In this document: one piece after another, positions 1 to 11,071 of the stretch
How the letters are laid out: every line of letters starts with the position of its first letter
Position numbering within the stretch: position 1 is the stretch's first letter
Assembly (NCBI RefSeq): GCF_010183535.1
Contig: NC_071332.1
Location: 13,516,001-13,580,000 of the forward strand
Reading direction: 5' to 3'
Length of the DNA stretch: 64,000 bases
Origin: Caenorhabditis remanei
Lineage: Eukaryota; Nematoda; Chromadorea; Rhabditida; Rhabditidae
Position numbers and translations under genes: made by a program
Notes under the pieces: model-generated
What the model was told of the DNA's origin: nothing
Database searches by the model: none
What the model saw: only the letters and a program-made list of their open reading frames with translations

Positions 1-317
1 AGTCCATATAAATCATGTTCTGATTTTTCTCAAATGTTCGGAAACCGGTCACATTTTCCACTTCATCGGCGCGGAGTTTTTTCACTTCAAACTTGAAATC
101 GTCGTTGATTCTAACATAACTTAAGTTAAAATTCAACTCCAATTTAAAATTCTTCGTATTAGTTAACTTGATTGCGGCAGCAGCTTTTTGAGAGCATTGG
201 GAAAATTCAAATCTAGAAATACATAATAATAGAAATGATTATCTGAATAGTAATTAAAACTCACAATTCTAAAACACTGAAATGTCGAAGAACTTTGTTC
301 AGTGGGATGGATGGCAT
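1..317 (-). CDS. F-box protein, 5' part only (runs off the window)
   Basis: Two exons are visible, 317-265 and 212-1, joined by a 52-bp intron (GTGAGT donor, TTTCTAG acceptor). The first methionine gives MPSIPLNKVLRHFSVLELFE, followed by FSQCSQKAAAAI. This is the start of a nematode F-box: a Leu/Ile-Pro motif, a V-L-R-H-F helix, then E-L/F-x-F-S-x-C-S. F-box proteins present substrates to SCF ubiquitin ligases through Skp1-like partners, and hundreds exist in Caenorhabditis. The sequence then continues in frame to position 1 without a stop (ending in ...NMIYMD), so the substrate-binding half (FTH/FBA-2-like in this group) lies outside the window. The start was chosen because the F-box normally begins within a few residues of the N-terminus. 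Family assignment is by motif, not by search. Confidence 0.7.
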
Positions 318-987
318 ATGAAGAAGTTTTACAGGGATAATTATTGCCATAATTTAAATACAATTAGTAAACGTAGAAAAAGTTTAAAGTCACGCGTTCT
401 ATTGATTGGAAGAGGTGGCGGACCGAAGTATTAGAGATGCGGAACACAAGAGACACCAGACAAAGCGGTCAGGTCCCCGTCCGGCAGCTGTTATTCGACC
501 TCTTCTCGTTGGATGACCCTCTCCGGATGGTCTCTCCTTCTCAATAGCAGAGTAGGCCTTCATATAGGCTGCCCTAGTTGAAAGCCAAACACCGAACCTG
601 ATAAAATCATACCATATTATATCAGCTACATGATTTAACTTTCCGAGTGTTTTCATTATTATTACAAAGCTCAAGTAGAGGTTCTAGGAATTGGTGGTTT
701 CCGAATAATTAATTGAAGTTTCAGATTATCAACTTTTAACTGTGAATTTAATGACGTTCCTGATGAATCAGGTGTTGAAAATTCCGTATTCTGGCTCCAA
801 GAACTTTTGTAAAACACGAGTAATTTGTTCCAGATGTTTAGATACTTTTTAGAGGAACTATGTGTTCTTATAAAAAAAATTCTTGGGTTGTTGAATTGTT
901 TTTGTTCAAGGTGAAATTAGAGCAGCAATAAAAACAAAACATACTAAAAACTAGACATGTCCACACTTTTTCATTAATATGTTGAAG
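318..987. other. Intergenic stretch with no supported gene
   Basis: About 670 bp lie between the F-box gene start and the lectin gene stop. A GC-richer patch at 400-600 is open on the minus strand for about 90 codons, but it has no recognisable domain and no convincing splice sites. It could be a decayed repeat. Nothing functional is identified here. Confidence 0.4.
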
Positions 988-2629
988 TTATGAAGGAACT
1001 ACACCACAAATATATCCAACGAATCCTGCGCTTCCGGTAGTTGAAGAATTCACGCCACATCTGAACAAGGTATCATTTTAAATCATGTTTTAGTGACTCT
1101 CACGTGTAGTCATCAACACTTTGAGTCACTCTTGTGGAAGTATTGAAAGATAAATGAAGACAACTTGAGTTGAAAGTTCCTCCCCCACTTGGTTGGCCAA
1201 CACCCCAAATGTAACCGGTGGGGTTTGCTGAGAGCAAAGGATCAGTGAAGTCGAATCCCTGTAAGGAAGACATTTCGAATGACAAAATCAGGCGATAGAA
1301 ACTCACAGCTGTAGTGTTGCACAACGAGGACTTTTGAGTTTTGCAAGCTTCCTTACGCTGCCCATTTATCCAAAAGCCCACTGTCGTCCAGGCTGACCAT
1401 AGTGGCGAGCCGATCATTGGTATCACTACGTCTGAAAGTGTCCATGGGAATGTCTCTCATTGATATCAATCCCACCTATAATATAATTATACTCGTCCAC
1501 ATTTTCCAATCCACTCAGCACACCACCATAGTTCGTCTGACACAAGGATTCTGCTTGTGGATTCGTTACGAATGGGATTGTTGGAACAACCTAAAACTGT
1601 TTACTTCAAGTGTTTCCTCTGTTCCACTTATTTAACTGACTCCAATACACCACTTTCCTTTGGGTCTTGTAAACATTGTGAAGTTAGAGGGACAAGATGG
1701 GCATGGAGTGAATTTCCATACTCCGTTTGCATTGGTTATATTACAGATTTGGTTCGGTGGACCATTTGTCTGAAATGTATGGACAGTTCAGTCTTATTCT
1801 TTTTCATTAAACTGACTATCATTGAGTTGTCTTCCGAAGATTCATAGCACATGGTGGTGTTCATCTGGAATCAAAATTAAATTTCATTTTTTACATACTT
1901 GTCAAATGACGGGCCGGGCCTAAAAAGCTTCGGCCCGTCAGGCCCGTCTTGTCAGGAATATGGGATTTTTGAGAAAAATTTTCAATTTTTTTTTTCAATT
2001 TTCAATTTTTCATGCGGAAAAATTGACAAAAAGACACTCATATTATTCTATGAGAAAAGTCTGAGTTCATCTCAGTACACCTTAATCAAATTTGAAAAAA
2101 AAATTGAAAAAAAATTGAAAAAAAAATTCCCTCCAAAAAGACGGGCCTGACGGGCCGGGCCGGGCCGGGCCTGACGTTTTGAAAAAAAAGCCCGGCCCGG
2201 CCCGGCCCTTGACAAGTATGATTTTTTAGGTGGCACTAGTTAACTGTTTTAGCAACTCATACCTTGAAAGCAACTTTTTGACCATCACTCTTATCGGTTT
2301 CCGTCACTTTTGACAACTGGCCAACATCAAATATATGACAGTCGTCTGCTTCGGAAGCACTGTACACCGCCTGCAGATCAAATTCATCTGACTACTGTAA
2401 CTTTCCGAAAAACTCACCATACACGAATCCAGTTCATAACAGTAATCGATACAAGACTTGAAATCTAAGCTATTTTTAGACATGCTCTCTTCCTGAGGTC
2501 TTCCAAATATTACAATCATTTTATCAGGAGTCTAAAAACTGTTCTAATTCGACTTTTCAGATGAAGCAAGGATAACCAACTTACCGTTAAAGATGCACAT
2601 AACATTAAAATAAATAAAATCATATTCAT
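988..2629 (-). CDS. Secreted PAN_3 (CW) plus C-type lectin domain protein, clec family
   Basis: Nine exons can be joined in frame from ATG 2629 to TAA 988, giving about 300 residues. Exon 1 encodes a signal peptide (MNMILFILMLCASLT). Exons 2-3 encode a PAN_3/CW domain, with the hallmark M-I-V-I-F-G-R-P start, paired Cys in SCIDYCYELDSC, and the ending DGQKVAFK. A linker rich in Asn and Cys follows, with CPSCPSNFTMFTRPKGKWCI. The C-type lectin fold then follows: AESLCQTNYGGVLSGLEN, a hydrophobic W-x-x-G-F-W-I strand, IWGVGQPSGG and SSCLHL, ending in a Cys-rich tail (GYICGVVPS). The long calcium-binding loop has no clear EPN or QPD triad, so carbohydrate binding is uncertain. In Caenorhabditis this architecture belongs to secreted clec proteins often linked to gut or immune responses; that role is inference. 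Intron 3 carries a GC-rich foldback element (1894-2220). Confidence 0.8.
1894..2220. mobile_element. GC-rich foldback (MITE-like) element in a lectin gene intron
   Basis: The element begins CATACTTGTCAA and ends with its reverse complement TTGACAAGTATG. Just inside each end are runs of GGGCCGGGCC and its complement. The interior is A/T-rich (long A and T runs), so the GC-rich arms could fold back on each other. No coding capacity is seen. It lies entirely in the intron between the PAN_3 and lectin exons, so splicing removes it. Confidence 0.75.
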
Positions 2630-2631
2630 TT

Positions 2632-3016
2632 TCGGATGTTTCGATTTTTTGAAATATGAAAAGAATATGTGTTTTCATCGAAGAATGAACATGAGGCGGC
2701 TCATCGGGTGTCCATTGGAAACGATTATGATGGAGGAAATGAGAGCGAATTTCGCAAAAAAAGACATTAAAACAAGACTATATGTCTGAACAAATGTTTT
2801 TTGATCTAAGAATTTGGACAAGGAAACTAAATTTACAATAAATGATCGAAGAAGTACTGGCATCGATTGGAAATGCATCCACTATAAATACTTGAAGTCG
2901 TTGAAATATGTTCAAATTATTTATCTTGTATGTGCTTGATTATGAACTGTACAAATTTTTATTCTCAGAATCTTCTTCATATTCATTTAAAAAATAGATT
3001 TCAAGACTAATTGTTA
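2632..3016. other. Intergenic, upstream of the lectin gene and downstream of an srh gene
   Basis: A 67-codon minus-strand open frame at 2675-2878 is hydrophobic but resembles nothing and has no splice context. I see no gene here. It presumably holds the promoter of the lectin gene. Confidence 0.4.
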
Positions 3017-4109
3017 TCAGTTGTTATCAGTTGCGGTAGTGTTTGCATAATTCACATCGATCTTCAAAAGATCCAGCTTTTTGCAGAAAATTCTTGAGCA
3101 GAATTGTCTATAAGGAGTATGAAAGTACAGCATAATGAGAGTAGCCGAAGCGCCATGTATTGACATGAACATGTATGCCAAACTGTTCATTTCTGGACTG
3201 TTTGCGTATAAATATCCGAGAACATTCAGAACGATTTGAGGGACAATCATGATGATTGCTGGGATGGAAATCTGAAAACACCTGGGTAATGACAGCTAAC
3301 CGAATTGCGCTCGCTCATTACCTGCATGTAAACTGCTTTCAAAAATGTTCTCTGTAATCTCAACGTGCTTTCTGATATTGTCATTTTCCGTATGGAATTC
3401 CTGATATTGCAATGGAGAAGTAACAAGAAAGTTGAGCCCTCTATGATGACAGTGCCAAGGCTTATCAGCTGTCGGTACCCAATATATTCTCGGATTTCCA
3501 TATCATACGCCACAACATAAATAGAATGGGCCGGAGTGTCAAAGTGAATGACTTGCGGGTACATTTTGAAAATTTCTCGCCGTGCAAGGTTCTGATCCGG
3601 TATAAGGATTACGGTCGGTACAAAATACAAGAGCGCCAATGCATAGTTGACAATGTAAAATACTATCCGTCCGTATCGCCACCAAGTATTTTCAGCAAAT
3701 AGAAGGAAGAAACGGTTTTCAAATATGGCGATGGTGGAGACAGCAACCACTGAAACGTTTGCTTGATTTTTTTCGGTTGCTCTCTTTTTTCCAGCTCACT
3801 TATAAGAAGTGTTACCATTATATAAACTTGTAGTTTTATATCCACACCTAAAGAATTCAAAATTCCCAAAAAGTATCCTCCGAAAACGGGAGGAATGATG
3901 AATGGTTGACTGAATAAACTAATAGTCAAATCCAACCAACAATTCCAGAAATGCAGATTGAACATGACCCATTTGACATGTTTCATAGTTGGAGGTGTTT
4001 CAAAATGTATGCAATAAGCACCGAATACATGAATTGGCACTGAGAAAAATGCAATTAAGTAGAGACAAAAAGAGAAATAATACGGTTGGCTTAGAAATGA
4101 GAAATCCAT
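3017..4109 (-). CDS. Serpentine chemoreceptor, srh class (copy 1)
   Basis: Three exons (4109-3800, 3749-3322, 3271-3017) join exactly to 330 residues, which is the usual srh length. Seven hydrophobic segments are predicted. Family motifs are present: the TM1 exit SVPIHVFGAYCIHFETP, then MKHVKWVMFNLHFWNCWLDL, IFENRFFLLFAE at TM3, and the C-terminal IHGASATLIMLYFHTPYR. Nematode srh genes encode G-protein-coupled receptors thought to act as chemosensory receptors in sensory cilia; the ligand is unknown. It is the closest relative of the gene at 5582-6697, which has the same three-exon plan and opposite orientation. The start MDFSFL is shared with that paralogue. No disruption is seen. Confidence 0.88.
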
Positions 4110-4122
4110 TTGTATTCGTATA

Positions 4123-4574
4123 TACCGTAAAAACTCTATTTGAGTTGCCCCTCTATTTGAATTGCCCCTCTAATAGTGTTGCCCTGCGACGGACGCTTTG
4201 AACAATAGAGTTGCACCCCCTAATTGAATTGCCCCTCTAATAGAGTTGCCCCCGCAGCGGCAATTTCAACTGACACAGTTGAGGAATTGATCGATAACTC
4301 GGAAATCAGCGAAGACGCATTTTTTGAAACTGAAGAAGTTGAAGGATTTTCCAGTGACGAATCACTTGATGTTGATGAAATTTAAATTGATTAATCTCAT
4401 TTCAATCCAATCTTGTTAAATTTGTTGTTTAAAAAAATTAAAATTTCATCTTAAAAAACATTTTGAACAATAGAGTTGCACCCTCTATTTGAATTGCCCC
4501 TCTAATAGAGTTGCACTCCGACGGACCCTTTGAACAATAGAGTTGCATGCAACTCAAATAGAGTTTTTACGGTA
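4123..4574. mobile_element. Terminal-inverted-repeat element with remnant of a transposase C-terminus
   Basis: Perfect 26-bp inverted ends run inward from TACCGTAAAAACTCTATTTG at 4123 and its complement ending at 4574. TA at each end suggests a TA target site, as in Tc1/mariner/pogo elements. Subterminal direct repeats of the type TAGAGTTGCCCC occur several times at both ends. The interior at 4249-4386 is open on the plus strand as an acidic Glu/Asp/Ser-rich tail ending ESLDVDEI then TAA. Such tails are typical of the C-terminus of pogo/Tigger-type transposases. This looks like an internally deleted, non-autonomous copy. Confidence 0.75.
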
Positions 4575-4987
4575 TGTAGAGTGCGATCTCAATCGAAGAG
4601 AATGACAGGGGAATGACAAAACACGTGCATAAACTAAACTTATGTAGTATGAGTCTAGAAACATGTCAATTATAGACCAGGGGGTATAATTTCCTTGTCT
4701 GCAATCTTGTTAACGGGTGCCAGTTTTTATTATTTACACTCTACGTATGATTGCTGTGATATCATTAGAAGAATATAGTTAAACCAGGAAATGGTAAACA
4801 TTTTTGAAGGTTTTGAGGAATTCATGGAAGATTTTTTAAAATTTCAGAGGGAATAAAACCAATTCTTTCGCCGAAATTTTCAAAATACCTAACTGTGAAG
4901 TGTTCCGGAATGTGAGTTGTGTTCACTGGTCTCTAGATCTGGTGGTAACACTTTCCTGAACTTTCCCTTTCTATAACTGTTTCTCTT

Positions 4988-5227
4988 ACTAGGGAAGGCC
5001 TCCGAGTGACCGTGGAGTTATGGAACGTAACCTATGTATATCATTGGAAAGCTCAGAAGACACTGATTCCAAATATATATTCAATTTTTGCCCTCGAATA
5101 CCAGGCATCGAGGTCAAAAGATGCTTATGTCATACTGAAAATATATTGGGAATCAGCGTTTTCTCAGCTTTCCAATGATATTGGTCACGTATCATAACTC
5201 CACGGTCACTCGGAGTCCTTCCCTAGT
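4988..5227. mobile_element. Short palindromic MITE
   Basis: The left end ACTAGGGAAGG followed by CCTCCGAGTGACCGTGGAGT is matched by its near-exact reverse complement at the right end, which stops at 5227. The inner sequence is also nearly complementary (ATCATTGGAAAGCTCAGAA against its complement at about 5150-5185), so almost the whole 240 bp could form one hairpin. The open frame inside it is a by-product of the palindrome, not a gene. Confidence 0.75.
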
Positions 5228-5581
5228 TAGTCAGTAGGACTTAATTTTACGCGAAAAACACTCACGCAATCCAAAATCTCTTAACTTTCTAACATCATCT
5301 TTTTCTAACATCAGAACATTTGTCCGTTTTTCCCTACACTTTCAATTCATGGTAATCCAACTACATTCTCTTTGTGATATCATTGGCCTAAACAGTTAAT
5401 ACACAAATAAGGAAGGAAAATAATTTGACAACAAAATGTACCCAAAACAAAATTTCCAATTTTCTGACCAGCAAATGACACCCTTTACTGTGTAATTGGA
5501 ATATTTCCAACAAGTTGTTGGGTACATATTCTGTCTCATTCCACCTTGTTTATTCATTTTCTTATTGCCACAAAGAAAGCC

Positions 5582-6697
5582 ATGGATTTTTCGTTCCTAA
5601 GTGATCCGTATTATTACTCTTTATGCCTTTATATAATTGCACTCTTCTCTGTGCCAATTCAGTTCTTCGGTGCTTATGTCATACTCTTTCAAACTCCTCA
5701 TACAATGAGACATGTCAAATGGGTCATGTTTAACTTGCACTTTTGGAACTCTTGGCTGGATCTTACCATGAGTTTATTCAGTCAACCATTTGTGATTCCT
5801 CCCGTCTTTGGTGGATTCTTTTTGGGAATACTGAATCCATTAGGAGTGGATATGAGGCTTCAGGTTTATATAATGGTTACATTGATTATGAGTGAGTTTT
5901 GGGGAAAAGAATTGAACACATAGACTTTATTAAGTACAGAGTGGTTTCGATATTTCAGTGGTCGGCGTCTCAACAATTGCAATTTTCGAAAACCGTTTCT
6001 TCCTTCTATTCGCTGAAAACTCTTGGTGGCGCTACGGTCGAGTAGTCCTCTATACAATGAACTATGCGTTGGCCTTATTGTATTTCGTCCCGACCGTAAT
6101 CCTTATTCCAGACCAGAACTTGGCCAGACAAGTGATTTTCAAAATGTACCCTCAAGTGAAACCGTTTGACACCCCTGAACACCCTGTCTATGTTGTTGCC
6201 TATGATCATGAAATAAGGAAACATATCGGTTACAGACAGTTGATAAGTTTGGGTACTGTTATAGCAGAAGGATCAACTTTTCTCTTTCTTTTGCATTTCA
6301 ATATCTGGAATTCAATACGAAAAATGACTATGTCTCAAAACACACTGAGAATGCAACGGGCCTTCTTGAAGGCTGTTTATATGCAGGTGAGATATGGCAG
6401 CTCTGGACAAGTGAACAAATTTAGAATTCTTATCAGATTGCAATACCTGCTATCATCATGATAGTTCCCCAAATCGTTATGGTTATACTTGGTTATCTCT
6501 ATCGTAACAGTCCCGAAATGAACAGCTTGGCCTATTTGTTAATGTCAGTGCACGGCGTGTCAGCTACTCTCATCATGCTTTATTTTCATGCTCCGTACAA
6601 AGAATACTGTTCAAAATTGTTCTGTAGAAAATTTCAAGTTGTAAAGGTTGAAGCTAATCGTGCTAGTACAACTGGAACCGACGTTTTACCACTTTGA
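5582..6697 (+). CDS. Serpentine chemoreceptor, srh class (copy 2)
   Basis: Exons 5582-5891, 5959-6386 and 6437-6697 sum to 999 bp (332 residues). Motifs match copy 1 almost throughout: SVPIQFFGAYVILFQTP, MRHVKWVMFNLHFWNSWLDL, IFENRFFLLFAE, and VHGVSATLIMLYFHAPYK. An upstream in-frame ATG at 5546 exists, but MDFSFL at 5582 aligns with the start of copy 1 and is preferred. It is transcribed divergently from copy 1, and the 1.4 kb between them holds two small transposons. The pair therefore arose by inverted duplication or duplication plus inversion. Predicted role: chemosensory GPCR of unknown ligand. Confidence 0.88.
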
Positions 6698-7430
6698 AAA
6701 TATAATAAAGTTACTGAAACAACTTATTTGCACTATGCACAAACAAACTTTAAATGAAACGTCAGTTAAGTTATACCAGACAGAAATTATTATATGTATT
6801 AGATTCAGAGACACATGGAATTCAGTTGAAGACGTATAATTTTCTCACTTAAAGTTTGTTATTTGAGTCCATCTTCTTCCCAACTTCCTGAATCGTTCGC
6901 ATTTTGTTATCAAACGAGTGTTTATTAATTAATTGGACTAATTGAAGATTCAATGCTTTTCAGTTGATTCCTATATTATAATCTATCCCGGATTTTGTAC
7001 TAGAACACTATCCTCGCACTGTGAGATTTTCACATGATACATTCTAATGACCACTGTTATTCGTCACATTTTTTTTGAACATGGAAAGTTGGATTTGAAG
7101 GAAGCTTTACAAGAAAAAAGAGGTGTTCATCCCCTTCATCTTCATTTTTTCTTACAAAATGTTGTACTTCTTTTCCGGTTTTTTAGTGTATGTTTAGCCT
7201 TTTGTTGAAGCATGTTGATGAGTCAAAGTCCAAAGAAACACACAAGTATATGTAATTGCTTTTTTCTGGTTTCTGTATTTGTGAAAGATAATAGTTGTGT
7301 TGTCATGAGCTGTATAGAAGGAGTAATGTGTAAATAATTTATGGTTACAACTCTCCCTAATTTTTAGTCTAGTTCAAAGAACCTGGGGCACATGCAATTT
7401 AAGTGAAATTTAAAGTAAAACATCAAATCT
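6698..7430. other. Intergenic, between convergent srh genes
   Basis: This stretch is AT-rich and contains the 3' flanks of srh copies 2 and 3, including an ATAATAAAG-type polyadenylation context just after 6697. No further gene is seen. Confidence 0.4.
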
Positions 7431-8596
7431 TTAAGTCACTGTCAAGGATGTCGTATGATGACGAAAAATCTTCAGTCTTCTACCGACCAAACTCTGACAA
7501 AACTGACGATACGGTGTATGACAGTACAACATGACAAGAGTGGAAGATACACCATGAATTGACATCAACATATATCCAATGATGTCGATTTCAGGACTAC
7601 TGTAATCAAGAAATCCAAGAATCGTCATAAGAACTTGAGGAGTGCCAATTATAACAGCTGGTATGGCAATCTGGAACATATTCAGATTTCTAGGTGTGAA
7701 TTCAATTAGATTCAAGCAAGTTACCTGCATATTTATAGCTCTGAGAAAAGCGGAATGCGCCGCTAAAGTCTTGGGAGACATAGTCATATTTCTTTTTGCT
7801 TTTTTCATATTCCAATGTAACAAAAAGAAAAAAGTGAAAAGTTCAATGGTAAGGATAACTGTACTTATGATCATGCGGTGCTCTATTTGATCTCGGGCTT
7901 TCGTTTCATAGGAAACCACATAGATATCGAAATTGTTAAAATGGCTGATTTGAGGATAGTTCTGAAATGAATGGAAATTTCAAAAGCTAATAAGAAAGTA
8001 AGTAATGTAATTGAAGTTGATTCCAATATTTCGAGATGTGGAAACTTACCTTGAATATCCAATCCCTGGCTACTTTTTGATCTGGAACGCCCATCATAGT
8101 CGGTACAAAATATAAAAACGCCAAGGCAGTATTCATCAAATAATATGGATAGCGCACAATCCGCCAAAACGATTTTTCAGCGAACAGTATGAAGAAACGA
8201 TTTTCGAAAATTGATGATGTAGAAACGTAGACTACTGAAAACATATACAAAGTTCTCCTCCTTTGACTCAACGGTCCACAACTTACACTCAAGCAATGTC
8301 ACCATTAAGTATACAATAACTGCCGGACTGACATTCCAATGATGTAATAATCCCAGCAAAATCCCACCAAACACTGGAGTAACAATGAATGGTTGGCACA
8401 AAATATTCAACGAAATATCCAGACAGCAGCTCAAAACATGCAGATTGAACATGACCCATTTGACTCTTTTCATTGTTTCAGGAGTGTGAAAGAGGATACA
8501 ATATACTCCGAAGACATGAATTGGAAGGGATGTGATCCCAAGAACGTATAAACAAATGGAATAGTTATACGGGTCATTCAGAAAAGTAGCATTCAT
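7431..8596 (-). CDS. Serpentine chemoreceptor, srh class (copy 3)
   Basis: Four exons (8596-8287, 8234-8050, 7961-7725, 7670-7431) total 972 bp, or 323 residues. Motifs: SLPIHVFGVYCILFHTP, MKRVKWVMFNLHVLSCCLDI, SIFENRFFILFAE, and IHGVSSTLVMLYCHTPYR. It differs from copies 1 and 2 by an extra intron in the second half, just after the DWIFK codons, and forms a close pair with the next gene (7431 and 9456 end in near-identical tails, RRLKIFRHHTTSLTVT here). The noncoding upstream flank is also shared with copy 4, so the duplication unit was larger than the gene. Predicted GPCR; function inferred from family only. Confidence 0.87.
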
Positions 8597-9455
8597 TTTT
8601 GCGTTGAAATCTCTGAAAACGTATTCATTGAATAAAACAGAACGATCAAAGATTTCAAGAAGTCAGAAATGGAGGAAGGCGCCGCCTAAAAACGTGCCAA
8701 AAAGGTATTCTGAAAGAAAATTGGATATAAGAAAGCCAGAATTTGGAAATTTTTAATTTTGAATAACAAAATATGAAAAACTTTAAAAATTTCTGTCTTT
8801 TCACAGGAAAATATATTTTTCACGAATATTGAAATTCCAGTAAAATATCAACTATGAGTTTTTCCAGTTCCGCGTAACATAAAGTTTACATTTTTTGAAA
8901 CTTTACATCATTGATTAAAAAAATACGTAAACTTTATTTGAATATCAAAAACACAGAATTGACAACGTCGCCGACTCAAATGATTGAAGAGAAAATATAA
9001 AACCAAGTGAAGTTTTGTTTGGAAATTCCATTTTGATGAATTTTCTGGGCTTCAACATAAAAATTACGAAGTTTCCAAAAAGTAGAAACGAAAACAAAAA
9101 TTTCCAAATTCCAGCTTTCATATATATTAAATTATTGGGTGCATTTTGTTGACAATTTCTCTTTTCCTTCTGTCTCATAACGTGTGTTTTGTTTGGGTAA
9201 TAGGCCGATAAATGTAATTACTTGGATATGTAGAGAATAGTTGAGTCAGAAGGGGCAAAGCACCAGTTTTCAAGTCTTTACAGGGATATGTCTAGAGCAA
9301 CATCATATAATCAATTGTACTTTATTATGCATTAATTAAACAACTAAACAGTTAAAACACTGAACAAATACAACATCAGTTAACCATTTCAATATACGAA
9401 AAGAAAATGGGGACAAATGCAGTTAAAGTTAAAGTAAAAGTAAATCATCAAGTCT

Positions 9456-11071
9456 TTAAGTCACTGTCATGGATGTCTTATGGTGACGAAAAATCTTCAG
9501 TCTTCCACCGACCAAACTTTGACAAAACTGACGATACGGTGTATGACAGTACAACATGATAAGAGTGGAAGATGCACCATGAATTGACATCAACATATAT
9601 CCGATACTGTTGATTTCAGGACTGCTGTAATCTACATATCCAAGAACCATCAGAAGAACTTGAGGGGTGGAAATTACACCGGCAGGTATGGCAATCTGGA
9701 ACATATTAGGTTTCCAGGCGTGTGTTCAATTAGGTTCAATCAAGTAACCTGCATATTTATAGCTTTGAGAAAAGCGGAATGAGTCGCTAAAGTTTTGGGA
9801 GACAAAGTCATGTTCCTGATTGCTTTTTTCATATTCCAATGTAACAAAAAGAAAAATGTGAAGAGTTCGATGCCAAGAAGTACTGTACTTGTGATCATAC
9901 GGTACCCTATTTGATCTCGGGCTTTTGTTTCATAAGCAACCACATAGATAGGATGTTCGAAATTGTCGAAATGGCGGATTTGAGGATAGTTCTGGAATGA
10001 ATTGAAACTTCAAAAGCTAAAAAGAAGGTAAGTGATGTAATTGTACTTGATTCCAATATTTCGAGATGTGGAAACTTACCTTGAATATCCAATCCCTGGC
10101 TACTTTTTGATCTGGAACGCCCATCATAGTCGGTACAAAATATAAAAACGCCAAGGCTATATTAATCAAATAATATGGATAGCGCGCAATCCTCCAAAAC
10201 GATTTTTCAGCGAACAGTATGAAGAAACGATTTTCGAAAATTGATGAAGTGGAAACGGAGACTACTGAAAACATACAGTACCGCTCAAAAGTATATTAAG
10301 TTGTGACTTTTTCAGTTGAAAATGCCCAACTTTGAGAGTGTGTCGTAGTCAAACTAACTGTCCCACAAAATAACTTTTTATTGGATCAAACAGACAAGGA
10401 ATGGAACTTCATTTTTGTAGTTGACAACTTTTTTGCTCGGACACTCCCTAGAGAGTTATGGTCTTTTTAAGGGGACAGCTCACAAATCGCACTATTTTGC
10501 ACTGGAAAGAATCGATTCGAGGGAGACATTACTTTGACGATATGTAGCTTGCTAGGGAGTGTTCGTATAAAAAAGTCCTCAACTACAAAAATGAAGCTCT
10601 ATTTTTGGTCTGTATGATCCATTAAAAGTTTTTTGGTGTGACAATCAGAATTACTATGGCACATTCTCAAAGTTTGGCGTTTTCAACTGAAAAGGCAAAA
10701 CTTAATATACTTTTGAGCGGTACTGTATGCCATGTTGTCATCTTCACAGTCGACAACTTACACTCAAGCAATGTCACCATCCAGTAAACCATAACTGCTG
10801 GACTGACATTCCAATGATGTAATAATCCGAGTGAAGCCCCACCAAACACCGGAGGAACAATGAATGGTTGGCCCAAAATACTCAATAAAATATCCAGACA
10901 ACAGCTCCAAAGGTGTAAATTGAACATGACCCATTTCACTCTTTTCATTGTTTCAGGAGTGTGAAAGAGGATACAATATACTCCGAAGACATGAATTGGA
11001 AGGGATGTGATCCCAAGAACGTATAGACAAATGGAATAGTTATACGGGTCATTCAGAAAAGTAGCATTCAT
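9456..11071 (-). CDS. Serpentine chemoreceptor, srh class (copy 4) with a transposon in intron 1
   Basis: Exons 11071-10762, 10264-10080, 9991-9749 and 9695-9456 total 978 bp (325 residues). The gene is very similar to copy 3: MNATFLNDPYNYSICLYVLG is identical in both, and the last exon differs at few positions. An upstream in-frame methionine 22 codons earlier exists, but the copy 3 alignment supports ATG 11071. Intron 1 is about 500 bp long instead of about 50 bp because it contains an inverted-repeat element (10274-10727). The splice donor and acceptor around it are intact (GTAAGT and TTTTCAG-type), so the gene is probably still functional. Confidence 0.86.
10274..10727. mobile_element. 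TA-flanked inverted-repeat element inside an srh intron
   Basis: The left terminus reads TACAGTACCGCTCAAAAGTA and continues TATTAAG. The right terminus is its perfect complement, ending TACTGTA at 10727. Further inward the arms stay roughly complementary (TTTCAGTTGAAAA and its partner). TA at both ends and a CAGT start fit a Tc1/mariner-type MITE. The sister gene (copy 3) lacks it at the same intron. Confidence 0.8.

Noticed and set aside
5006..5197. 63-codon open frame inside the 4988-5227 palindrome
   Set aside because: It lies inside a palindromic element, so its codons are dictated by the inverted repeat. No domain and no splice context.
7642..7890. 82-codon plus-strand frame opposite srh copy 3
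   Set aside because: Antisense shadow of exons 3-4 of that gene.
3017..11071. sri or str class for the first receptor cluster
   Set aside because: The order PIH-x-F/G-x-Y followed by MK-x-VKW-x-x-x-NLHFW and the IHG-x-S-x-T-L-I-M-L-Y-x-H-x-PYR end fit srh best. Related str-superfamily classes were considered, but the motif set as a whole favours srh.
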